The notes beneath the pieces are model-generated. The model saw nothing but the letters and a program-made list of their open reading frames with translations, was not told the origin of the DNA and ran no database searches. From DAOPZC01 sp035353175 (lineage in GTDB: Bacteria > Verrucomicrobiota > Kiritimatiellia > RFP12 > UBA1067), in NCBI GenBank assembly GCA_035353175.1, contig DAOPZC010000112.1:1-9751 (forward strand): a stretch of 9,751 nucleotides of DNA. Reading direction: 5' to 3'. The translations under genes were made by a program, and so were the position numbers. Every line of letters starts with the position of its first letter. Position 1 is the first letter of the stretch. Below are positions 1-6,278 of the stretch, one piece after another.

Positions 1-1699
1 CCGGCGCGAGCTCCGGGTCGGTGAACAGGTTCTCCTTGATGTTGCAGACCATGGGTTGTACGCCCCAAGCGACGGTGCGGCCGAGTTCCAGATAGAACTG
101 GTCGGGATAGAGGGTGTGCCAGGGCTTCTCCTCTTTCCAGCGGTCTTCGGGCGGCCACAGCGGGTCCCACGGCCGCGTGCCGTCGGGGTAGGCGTAGTTG
201 CCGAAGTAGGCGTAGTTGCCGTGGTACACGGACTGGAACATCGGGATGGCGTCGAGGCGCTCGAGCGTGGTCGAGTTGCAGTAGATCGAGCCGGCCATGA
301 GGTCCATATACGCCTCGTTGGTTCCTTCCGTGGTCAGCGGGTAGTCGGGGTTCTCGCGCTTCAGGCGCTGCAACAAAACGCGGTAGCCGTCGGGTCCGAA
401 CGAGCCCCCGCCCTTGGGGTGGGCGTGGCGCGGATTGTAGCAGCGGCCAGCCATGGTCGAGTTGCCGATCATGTCGAGGTACTGGCCGTTCAGCCCGCTC
501 TCGCGCAGATGCCCGACCACCGATGAGATCCGGTCCTGGAACTTCGGCGCCTCGCCGCACATGTAGGCGAGCCGGTGATGGTTATACTTGTTAAAGGCCG
601 TGTTGCGCGGCTCGCCGTCGCGCTGCACGAACACGCCCTCCTCGCCGCCGTCCTTCCACGTCTTGCCGTCCATGTCCCAGCAGACGCCGTTGATGTAGAC
701 CTGCGAGTAGATGCCCTGGCCTTTCAGGCGGGCGACGGCCGCGCGGAAGGGTTCCACGCCTTCGCGCGGCGGCCAGAAGTCGGGGTAATCGGTGTCGTAC
801 GGGTTGCTATGCCACCAGTACCAGTCGATGGCCACGGAGATGTCGCCCAGCTCTTTCTGCAGCCGCTCGACCGGCGGCAGCGCGTTTTTGATGAGCCCGC
901 GGTTCCACACCCACATGCCGATCTTGCGCATCGGGTTCGCGGCTTTTCGGCTGGCATACCACGGCTGGGCGGTTCCCCACTTTTTGTAGATCTGTCCGGC
1001 TTCGAACCAATTCCCCTTGAAGGTCATGAAGCAGCTCGGGTAGGGGATTCGGTACGCGGCGGGCGGCCGGTCGGGCAGGCCCGGCACGTGGATGCCCGCG
1101 TAAGTGAGCCGGCCGCCTTCTTTCGCGATCTCGATTTCGCAGCCTTTGGTGCCCACCGACGGGTCCCGGTGGTCGAAGTAGAGCGACGGCCCGTTCGTGT
1201 TGAGCAGCGCGGAGAACTGCATGCCACCGCAGTAGGTGCGCCGCTGCTTGGCTCCGGGCTTGAAGAACGTTGCGCCCTGGTTCACGACGCCGCTGTCGTG
1301 GCCGCCGAAGACGAAAGACGACCCGGTCGCAAACGCGCCGGACAGCAGCGGAAAATGGATCTCCTCCACGAACCGCTTTCCGCTGTATCCCTCATAAGCT
1401 AGGTCGCCGCTCCACAGGCCGTCTGGCGCGCGCCGCCACGTGACGGTGACGGTGAAGGCGCCGCCGCACTCGGCGTGCCCTTTCCATGTTGCGGTCACCG
1501 CGTCATCCGTGCGTTCGACTTTCTTCTCACGCATCGCTTCCGGGCCAAAGAACGCGAGGTTGCCTTTCATGTCGCCCAACCCCAGCTTCCAGTCAAGCGT
1601 GGGCTGGTCATCAGCCGCGACGGCACGAGCAAGGGTACAGAGAAACGCGGCGCAAAAAAGAAATCGGGACAAGTGAGAGAGTCGGAAATATTCCTTCAT
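1..1699 (-). CDS. Secreted DUF6259-type putative glycoside hydrolase (partial, 3' end outside window)
   Basis: The first 566 residues are visible and the C-terminus lies beyond the left edge. The ATG at 1699 is preceded by AAGGA with 10-nt spacing. Residues 1-29 form a Sec signal peptide: basic start, hydrophobic stretch FLFCAAFLCTLARA, and an AxA-type cleavage site near ARAVAA. Residues 30-220 look like an all-beta N-terminal domain, as in glycosidases whose barrel follows a beta-sandwich. From about 255 the sequence reads like a TIM barrel: GMWVWNRG (261-268), VAIDWYWWHSNPYDTDYPDFWP (289-310 region), GIYSQVYINGVCWD (329-342), GQYLDMIG (405-412) and PLTTEGTNEAY (454-464). D409 and E458 sit at strand ends, where retaining glycosidases carry nucleophile and acid/base; this role is inferred. 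The family name is from memory of this architecture in PVC bacteria. Substrate unknown. It is the third gene of the operon, so its product is probably exported to act on a glycan. Confidence 0.75.
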   Translation of the reverse strand, partial: MKEYFRLSHLSRFLFCAAFLCTLARAVAADDQPTLDWKLGLGDMKGNLAFFGPEAMREKKVERTDDAVTATWKGHAECGGAFTVTVTWRRAPDGLWSGDLAYEGYSGKRFVEEIHFPLLSGAFATGSSFVFGGHDSGVVNQGATFFKPGAKQRRTYCGGMQFSALLNTNGPSLYFDHRDPSVGTKGCEIEIAKEGGRLTYAGIHVPGLPDRPPAAYRIPYPSCFMTFKGNWFEAGQIYKKWGTAQPWYASRKAANPMRKIGMWVWNRGLIKNALPPVERLQKELGDISVAIDWYWWHSNPYDTDYPDFWPPREGVEPFRAAVARLKGQGIYSQVYINGVCWDMDGKTWKDGGEEGVFVQRDGEPRNTAFNKYNHHRLAYMCGEAPKFQDRISSVVGHLRESGLNGQYLDMIGNSTMAGRCYNPRHAHPKGGGSFGPDGYRVLLQRLKRENPDYPLTTEGTNEAYMDLMAGSIYCNSTTLERLDAIPMFQSVYHGNYAYFGNYAYPDGTRPWDPLWPPEDRWKEEKPWHTLYPDQFYLELGRTVAWGVQPMVCNIKENLFTDPELAP

Positions 1700-1724
1700 C
1701 GGTGATTGTTCCTTCGCTGTTTGT

Positions 1725-1793
1725 TTACTGAATCCTGATCAGGGTGCCTTTGGCCGAAAGACGGATGTATCCGTCCGAAGTCATTTTTACCAT
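1725..1793 (-). CDS. Possible 22-codon ORF overlapping the upstream stop (TAATG)
   Basis: The TAA of the double-SIS gene shares its last A with an ATG at 1793. This opens a 22-codon frame, MVKMTSDGYIRLSAKGTLIR plus two residues, that ends before the next gene's ribosome binding site. The TAATG overlap would allow coupled re-initiation without its own Shine-Dalgarno, and none is visible. The alternating polar and hydrophobic pattern resembles two beta-strands. It could be a real small protein, the remnant of a lost gene, or chance. The frame also contains the 1760-1775 palindrome, which argues that the DNA may be selected for something other than coding. No family recognised. Confidence 0.25.
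   Translation of the reverse strand: MVKMTSDGYIRLSAKGTLIRIQ
1760..1775. repeat. Perfect 7-bp inverted repeat between operon genes
   Basis: GACGGAT-GT-ATCCGTC is a perfect inverted repeat with a two-base centre in the gap between the double-SIS gene and the DUF6259 gene. In the leftward transcript it can form a 6-bp stem with a TACA tetraloop, followed by only a short U run (UUU). It could be an intercistronic RNA hairpin that separates expression levels, or a protein-binding palindrome. It does not match the TTTTGCG repeats near the regulator. Confidence 0.4.
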
Positions 1794-3658
1794 TATTTCG
1801 GCTTGAGTTTCTGCACCGTGTAAGCGGCGGGCGAGGTGGTTTTGCGGCGGGCCTCGTCCCACCCCTTCATCTCCTCGAGCGACTCGAACAGGGCGATGCA
1901 AGCCGTCTCGTAGTCGACGCCCGCAAGCTCCACGACAAGCCTCACGCTGCGGTCGATCAGCTTTTTGTTCGACGCGTCGACGTGCGCCATCCAGTTGCTG
2001 CTCAGCCGGCCCATCTTGCCCATCGTCGCGGACGACACGTTGTTGAGCGCGAGCTTGAGCGCCAGATGGTCGAAGAGCCGCAGCGGCGTCGACGGCACAT
2101 CGACGCCCACGTGTACCAGCTCCGTCGTTCCGCCCTGAGGCGCACGCCGTCCCACCACCAGCGAGGTCCGCTGTTCGAACGGCACGGCCGCGGCCGCGAA
2201 GGCTTTGCTCCACGCTGCGGACGAGCCTTCGTCCAAAAGCGCGGTCTCGTCGCCGACCAGCACCGCCATCGCTGCGTTGGGACGGACCTCGGTGCGCGAC
2301 GCGTCGGGCTCGTTGCCGACGAGGTAAGTGTGCAGGTCCTTGAGCCCGATCTGCGGCGGGTTCTTGACGATCTTCTCGGCGGCCTTCAATTGCACGTACG
2401 TGTCGGCCGTCCACTCCAAGCAGCGCGGCTCGTGTCCGACCAAGTGCAGCCAAGCCGCGGGCGTTGGCCGCTGCGGATCCTTCACGAAGGCCCACGGGGC
2501 GGGCGCGGCGGTGTCCGCCGCGCTGCGGAACGGCGGGATCTTGAAGGTCGGCGAGCGCTCGGTCGTATCGGTGAAGATGTCGAGGAGGTATTCGTTCGCG
2601 AAGTAGGTGACGCGGCCCTTCTTGCCGTAAAGGTCCATCTCGCCGTCGACCATCCGCGCCAGCGCGGCGACGTTCGCTTCGGAGCGGAGCTGGCGGAGCA
2701 GCGTCTCGAACTGCGCCACCGTGTGCTCGGGCGTCCAGATGCCGAGCCCCAGCGACGCCCGCTGCTGCGGCGTCAGCTTGTCCGACAAATGGTCAGCGAG
2801 GCCCGCTTCGAAGGCTGCGCCCGCGACCAGCAGCTCGGTGGTCGTGGCCTGCATGCGCGTGGAACCTGCCACCGCCATGGGGCCCGTGCAGAGCACGAGC
2901 GTCGTCACCGCTGGATTCTCGATCACACGGCGGCAGCGCTCCAGGTTCTTGGCCAACAATCCCGCCGGATTGTTGAAAAGAAAAAAGACCTTCGCCTTCA
3001 CGTCCACGCCGCGCAGCACGGTGCCGATCACCGACGAGGTCTCGCCGCCCTCGGAGATCGCCACCACCACGTCGCCCTCGCGCACGCCTGCCTGCTCCAT
3101 CTGGCGGTAGCCGAACGTGATGTAGTCCTCAAAGCTTTCAACCGAGCGGATGAGCGCGAAGTCGCCGCCGGTCATGACCGCCTGCGTGCGTTCGGCCATG
3201 TCGCCGCAGACGGCCTTGAGTTCGGGATGCTTCTCGAACGTCTCGCGCCAGAAGCGGCGGTTCGCGGCGTCCAGCAGGATCGAGAGTCTGCCGGTCGCTC
3301 CGCAGCCGCTGAAGTACACCTTGCGGCCGCTGTCCAGCGCGGCTTTGACCGCCTGGCGCAACCGCGCAAACTCGGGAGAGGCGACCACGCGCTGGGCGAC
3401 GGGCGGGATATCGTCGTCCACGCTGAGCAGCATGCGCAAGCCTTGGGCCGTATCCGCCTGAAGCGCCTGCGACAGCCCGCGCGTCTTGGGGTGCGACTGC
3501 TCGGTCGGCAGGTAGCCGAGATGGAACTGCGTTTCGTTGCGGATGAAATCCAGCGCCTGCTCGCGCGGCGTCTTCGCGGCCTGTTGCGCCCAAGCGGACG
3601 ATCCCGCCAAGATCAACGTTGTGCAGCATGCGGAAAGGAATACGGCTGAGCGTGTCAT
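1793..3658 (-). CDS. Secreted double-SIS protein of the MurQ / glucokinase-regulatory-protein (GKRP) family
   Basis: 621 residues, close to the length of vertebrate GKRP and about twice that of MurQ, the N-acetylmuramic acid 6-phosphate etherase. Residues 1-24 are a signal peptide ending AWA before QQ. Family marks in order: LPTEQSHPKT (50-59, the MurQ TEQ-N-P block); first SIS domain about 90-280 with YFSGCGATGRL (115-125), VESFED (173-178), ISEGGETSS (201-209) and GSTRMQATT (265-273); second SIS domain about 335-530 with TERSPTF (366-372); then the MurQ-like C-terminal block KLALNNVSSATMGKMGRLSS (535-554) and NKKLIDRS (564-571). Aligned with E. coli MurQ from memory, Glu114 is kept (E177) but Glu83 is N133. 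An ExxPTF motif like the one around Glu83 appears in the second domain (E367). MurQ and GKRP are cytosolic sugar-phosphate proteins, so the signal peptide is odd. Start ATG has AGGGAG 6 nt upstream. Function could be sugar-acid ether cleavage, isomerisation or ligand binding; not determined. Confidence 0.85.
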   Translation of the reverse strand: MTRSAVFLSACCTTLILAGSSAWAQQAAKTPREQALDFIRNETQFHLGYLPTEQSHPKTRGLSQALQADTAQGLRMLLSVDDDIPPVAQRVVASPEFARLRQAVKAALDSGRKVYFSGCGATGRLSILLDAANRRFWRETFEKHPELKAVCGDMAERTQAVMTGGDFALIRSVESFEDYITFGYRQMEQAGVREGDVVVAISEGGETSSVIGTVLRGVDVKAKVFFLFNNPAGLLAKNLERCRRVIENPAVTTLVLCTGPMAVAGSTRMQATTTELLVAGAAFEAGLADHLSDKLTPQQRASLGLGIWTPEHTVAQFETLLRQLRSEANVAALARMVDGEMDLYGKKGRVTYFANEYLLDIFTDTTERSPTFKIPPFRSAADTAAPAPWAFVKDPQRPTPAAWLHLVGHEPRCLEWTADTYVQLKAAEKIVKNPPQIGLKDLHTYLVGNEPDASRTEVRPNAAMAVLVGDETALLDEGSSAAWSKAFAAAAVPFEQRTSLVVGRRAPQGGTTELVHVGVDVPSTPLRLFDHLALKLALNNVSSATMGKMGRLSSNWMAHVDASNKKLIDRSVRLVVELAGVDYETACIALFESLEEMKGWDEARRKTTSPAAYTVQKLKPK

Positions 3659-3670
3659 CAGATTCTCCCT
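3659..3670 (-). promoter_or_regulatory. Intergenic ribosome binding site linking operon genes
   Basis: The whole gap between the DUF4838 stop (TAA, 3671-3673) and the next ATG is 12 nt and contains AGGGAG with 6-nt spacing. This fixes the start of the double-SIS gene and leaves no room for a promoter or terminator, so the two genes are almost certainly co-transcribed. Confidence 0.8.
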
Positions 3671-6088
3671 TTATTGTTTTTCGTTGACTAAAACCACGCG
3701 GTCCACAAAGACCGATTTCACCTCACCTTTGCGCGCCGGCGGCGCGGCCCAGAAAGCTCGGCTCGGTTTGATCGCGACGCGCCCGAGGTCGATGGCGCGA
3801 TAGGCGGGACCGGCGATCTCCTGAACCGGGACCGCCCGCGAAACGACCATTTTCTTTTCGGTGAAATCGTAGACGCCGAGCGTGAGGCCGTCGCCGGTCC
3901 GCGCCGAGGCGTCGGCGCGAACGTACGCGACAACGCGGCAGACCTGAGGCGCGTCCGCCGTACGCTCGGGGACGGAGAAGCGCAGGAGAGGGAATTGAAC
4001 TGCCCAGATCTTGTGGCCGCCGGACATGCGTGCGGCGTGTTTGTTGGAGGCGGCCTCGTCTTTCACAAGGCTGATCTGCCCGGAGGGGCGGGGGTTGAAC
4101 TCAAACTCCTGCCAGTCATCCCAGTCGCGGGCCGGCAACCCTTTGCATACCTCTGGCGTCGCAGCCGGCTCAGAGGCGAGACGGAATCTTTCTAGGAGCG
4201 TCTTTTTGTAATCTGTGAAGGTTTTTTCCGACGTGGTCTCGCAATAGGCCTTGACCTGGAAGCGGTCGCAGGACGCGATCCACTCGCGCGCGGCTGCCGA
4301 CGGATCGAAGTCGCGGGGCAACGTTGTATCCGCCGCATTCGCGTGGCGCTTCAGCAGCGGGGCGTTGAGCAGCCAGACGTGATCGAGCGAGAGCTTTTCA
4401 CGCCGGACTTTATCGGCCAAACCCTTTCGGCCGGCCGGATCGGCGGTCTCTTCGGTTTGGGCCGTGGCCAGTGCGGCGTCCATCAGGCGGGTTGCCTCCA
4501 ATATGCTGTCGGCGTCCAGCCAGTGCGTCACGTTGTTCTGGTAGCAACCGAGATAAACGCCGGACTTTTCCGCACGGTCATGGATGAAATCCAGATAGCG
4601 CTTGAGTGCCGCGCCGGTCTTTTCGCCGTAATAGCCCGTAAGAAACGTGTCGATCAATTGGCCCGCATCCAAATCGGGATTCCAGAGCAGGTGCGAGAGG
4701 ACCCAGTGGCGGAGCCGCACGAAATCGCCGGCGGAACACAGTGCGTCGCCCTGTTCGAAAAGGCCGGCGGCGCCGTATTTCACGAACGTGCGGATGTTCG
4801 GCGCGAGCACGTGCAGGTTGGGGTGGGGGAGCATGTAGGAGCTGAAGCTGGTGACGTAGTCCCAGAGGAAAAGATTGCCGCCCGCCACGCGGCTCCAGTC
4901 GGCGAGGTCGCGGGCAAAATCCGCGTTTTCCCTGCTTCCCTCCAACGGCTGGAGGAAGGAGCACTCGATGTCGCAAAGCCGGATCAGCACGTTTCGGCGC
5001 GGCTTGGTCAGCGCGGGCGCTTTGCGCGTGTACTGGTAAGCGAAGGTGTCGATGTAAACGTACGGGAATTCTTTCTCGATATCCTCCGCGACCCGGTTGA
5101 CGAAGCGCAGCATCGGTCCGGAGCCGGTGCCGATGCCGCCTTCCTCATTTTCGACGGTGAGACAGGCGGCACATTCGCAGCGGCCGAAACCGTCGTTCTG
5201 ACTGATCTGGATCATGTCCGCGCCGGGGTCTTCGCGCAGCAGGGCGAGTGCGTTTTTGGTTAACTCCTTGCGCATCTCGTCGTTGGTCAGGCAGAGCTGC
5301 GCGTCTTTAAAGCGCCGTTGGCCCTTGATTTCGCTGTACCATTCGGGGTGGTCCTTGAAATAGCGGCCGGGCGGCAGCAGCTCGTAAAACGAATGGTAGG
5401 CGGAGTTGCGTCCCTTGAAATAGATCAGCCGGTGGTTGCCGCCGCAGGACTCGGGAATCATCTCCATCGGGGCAAGCATGTAGCGCGTGCGCGAGCTGAA
5501 ATTCCCCTTCAGGCGCGCCTTGAAACGGGCATTGAAGGAGTCCAGGTAATACGATTCGCGAAAGCGCAGCTTCGGCGCGTAGCGGATGTCTAGAACGGGA
5601 AGCGGTAAGGTTGGCCTGCTGGGAATGAAGGTTTCGTCGCTGGTCCACCAGCGCACGCCCACGCTGTCCTCCAAGAATGTGTAGACCGCATAAAGGGCAC
5701 CGCGTTGCGGGTGGCCCGCCAGGATCAGGTCGTCGCCGACGGTTTTGAGCACGATGCCGTCATGGGCGAGTGACTTCGGGTCGAATCCGGGGAGCAGCGC
5801 GCGTGCGGCGGCTGTGTTTCCCACCAGCAGGCGGGGGCCGGATTTGGGCGTGGTTTCGGTGACGACTCCGAACACCGCCCCCGTCACTTTTCCGAGATGC
5901 TCCTGAAGCTCATGTGCGGCGCTCAGCTCGACGGGGGCGGCGGCGGCGGGCACGACGATTTGAGCGGACGCTATTCCGGAACGGGCGATTATCGGCGTGT
6001 CTGTTTCCGCCCGGCAAGGCCGCGCACCGACAGCCAGGAGGACACCTCCCGCGAGGCCGCGAACCAGCTTGAAAAAAGAATGGTCCAT
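3671..6088 (-). CDS. Secreted DUF4838 protein with GH67-type N-terminal domain
   Basis: 805 residues from the ATG at 6088. I prefer it over the in-frame ATG at 6103 because GGGGA lies 8 nt upstream and it gives a compact signal peptide (FFKLVRG, then GLAGGVLLAVGA, then a CRA cleavage site); the 6103 start adds five residues. Residue numbers below count from 6103. Residues 40-155 match the alpha-glucuronidase/hexosaminidase-type N-terminal domain, with GALYAVYTFLEDSVGVRWW at 135-153. The DUF4838 core spans about 225-490 with HPEWYSEIKG (252-261), LCLTNDEM (270-277), QISQNDGFGRCECAAC (299-314; the CxCxxC pattern is a family mark), LWDYVTSF (413-420) and GLFEQGD (447-453). Residues 665-805 look like a beta-sandwich, possibly carbohydrate-binding. 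This fold family is related to glycosidases, but its reaction is not established. First gene of the operon, divergent from the regulator. Confidence 0.88.
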   Translation of the reverse strand: MDHSFFKLVRGLAGGVLLAVGARPCRAETDTPIIARSGIASAQIVVPAAAAPVELSAAHELQEHLGKVTGAVFGVVTETTPKSGPRLLVGNTAAARALLPGFDPKSLAHDGIVLKTVGDDLILAGHPQRGALYAVYTFLEDSVGVRWWTSDETFIPSRPTLPLPVLDIRYAPKLRFRESYYLDSFNARFKARLKGNFSSRTRYMLAPMEMIPESCGGNHRLIYFKGRNSAYHSFYELLPPGRYFKDHPEWYSEIKGQRRFKDAQLCLTNDEMRKELTKNALALLREDPGADMIQISQNDGFGRCECAACLTVENEEGGIGTGSGPMLRFVNRVAEDIEKEFPYVYIDTFAYQYTRKAPALTKPRRNVLIRLCDIECSFLQPLEGSRENADFARDLADWSRVAGGNLFLWDYVTSFSSYMLPHPNLHVLAPNIRTFVKYGAAGLFEQGDALCSAGDFVRLRHWVLSHLLWNPDLDAGQLIDTFLTGYYGEKTGAALKRYLDFIHDRAEKSGVYLGCYQNNVTHWLDADSILEATRLMDAALATAQTEETADPAGRKGLADKVRREKLSLDHVWLLNAPLLKRHANAADTTLPRDFDPSAAAREWIASCDRFQVKAYCETTSEKTFTDYKKTLLERFRLASEPAATPEVCKGLPARDWDDWQEFEFNPRPSGQISLVKDEAASNKHAARMSGGHKIWAVQFPLLRFSVPERTADAPQVCRVVAYVRADASARTGDGLTLGVYDFTEKKMVVSRAVPVQEIAGPAYRAIDLGRVAIKPSRAFWAAPPARKGEVKSVFVDRVVLVNEKQ

Positions 6089-6109
6089 TGCAGAAATCCC
6101 CATCTTTCG

Positions 6110-6116
6110 CGCAAAA
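6110..6116 (-). promoter_or_regulatory. TTTTGCG element just upstream of the operon start
   Basis: On the minus strand this reads TTTTGCG within GCTTTTGCGCGAAA, a few bases before the DUF4838 gene. The same heptamer occurs at 6214-6220 and 6238-6244, and a one-base-longer version at 6195-6203. Repetition within 135 bp suggests a regulator half-site; a position downstream of the likely promoter would suit repression. Confidence 0.35.
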
Positions 6117-6155
6117 GCTCGGACGCCGACAAAATAAAGTCCTTACGCTTGAAAA

Positions 6156-6184
6156 AGTATATAGGGTCGGGCAGGGAATGAACA
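6156..6184 (-). promoter_or_regulatory. Putative operon promoter with weak -35
   Basis: On the minus strand TATACT (6156-6161) matches five of six bases of a -10 box. Seventeen bases upstream, TGTTCA (6179-6184) is a poor -35 box. A good -10 with a poor -35 is typical of promoters that need an activator, which fits control by an AraC-type protein. The predicted leader is about 60 nt. Confidence 0.4.
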
Positions 6185-6190
6185 CCCTCG

Positions 6191-6224
6191 ATTGCGCACA
6201 AAATGATCCGGCATTTTGCGCAAT
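6191..6224. repeat. 34-bp imperfect inverted repeat, probable regulator operator
   Basis: The left arm ATTGCGCACAAAATG and right arm CATTTTGCGCAAT are inverted copies differing by a two-base insertion, around a six-base centre (ATCCGG). The element lies 6 bp upstream of the putative operon -35 box and 54 bp before the regulator's ATG. This is where an AraC-type activator of the operon, and repressor of its own gene, would bind. The link to this regulator rests on position and symmetry. Confidence 0.55.
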
Positions 6225-6237
6225 AAAGGCTTGTTGC

Positions 6238-6244
6238 CGCAAAA
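6238..6244 (-). promoter_or_regulatory. Additional TTTTGCG element in the regulator leader
   Basis: On the minus strand this reads TTTTGCG, inverted relative to the copy at 6214-6220 with 17 bases between them. It overlaps the purine-rich AAGGAG at 6243-6248. Binding here could block regulator expression, consistent with autoregulation. Confidence 0.3.
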
Positions 6245-6278
6245 GGAGAAGTGCATACTGAAAAACCAGATTCGAAAT

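Noticed and set aside
575..1402. A 275-codon plus-strand open frame opposite the DUF6259 gene
   Set aside because: The minus strand is continuously open from 1699 to the left edge with a signal peptide and barrel-like motifs. The plus frame has no domain pattern.
1982..3649. A 555-codon plus-strand open frame opposite the double-SIS gene
   Set aside because: It is the antisense shadow of a GC-rich gene with clear family motifs. Its translation is rich in Arg, His and Val without recognisable domains, and it has no good ribosome binding site.
3590..3658. Lipoprotein reading of the double-SIS signal peptide (LSAC at residues 8-11)
   Set aside because: The cysteine comes too early, leaving too short a hydrophobic region before it. 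The longer hydrophobic stretch followed by AWA fits signal peptidase I better.
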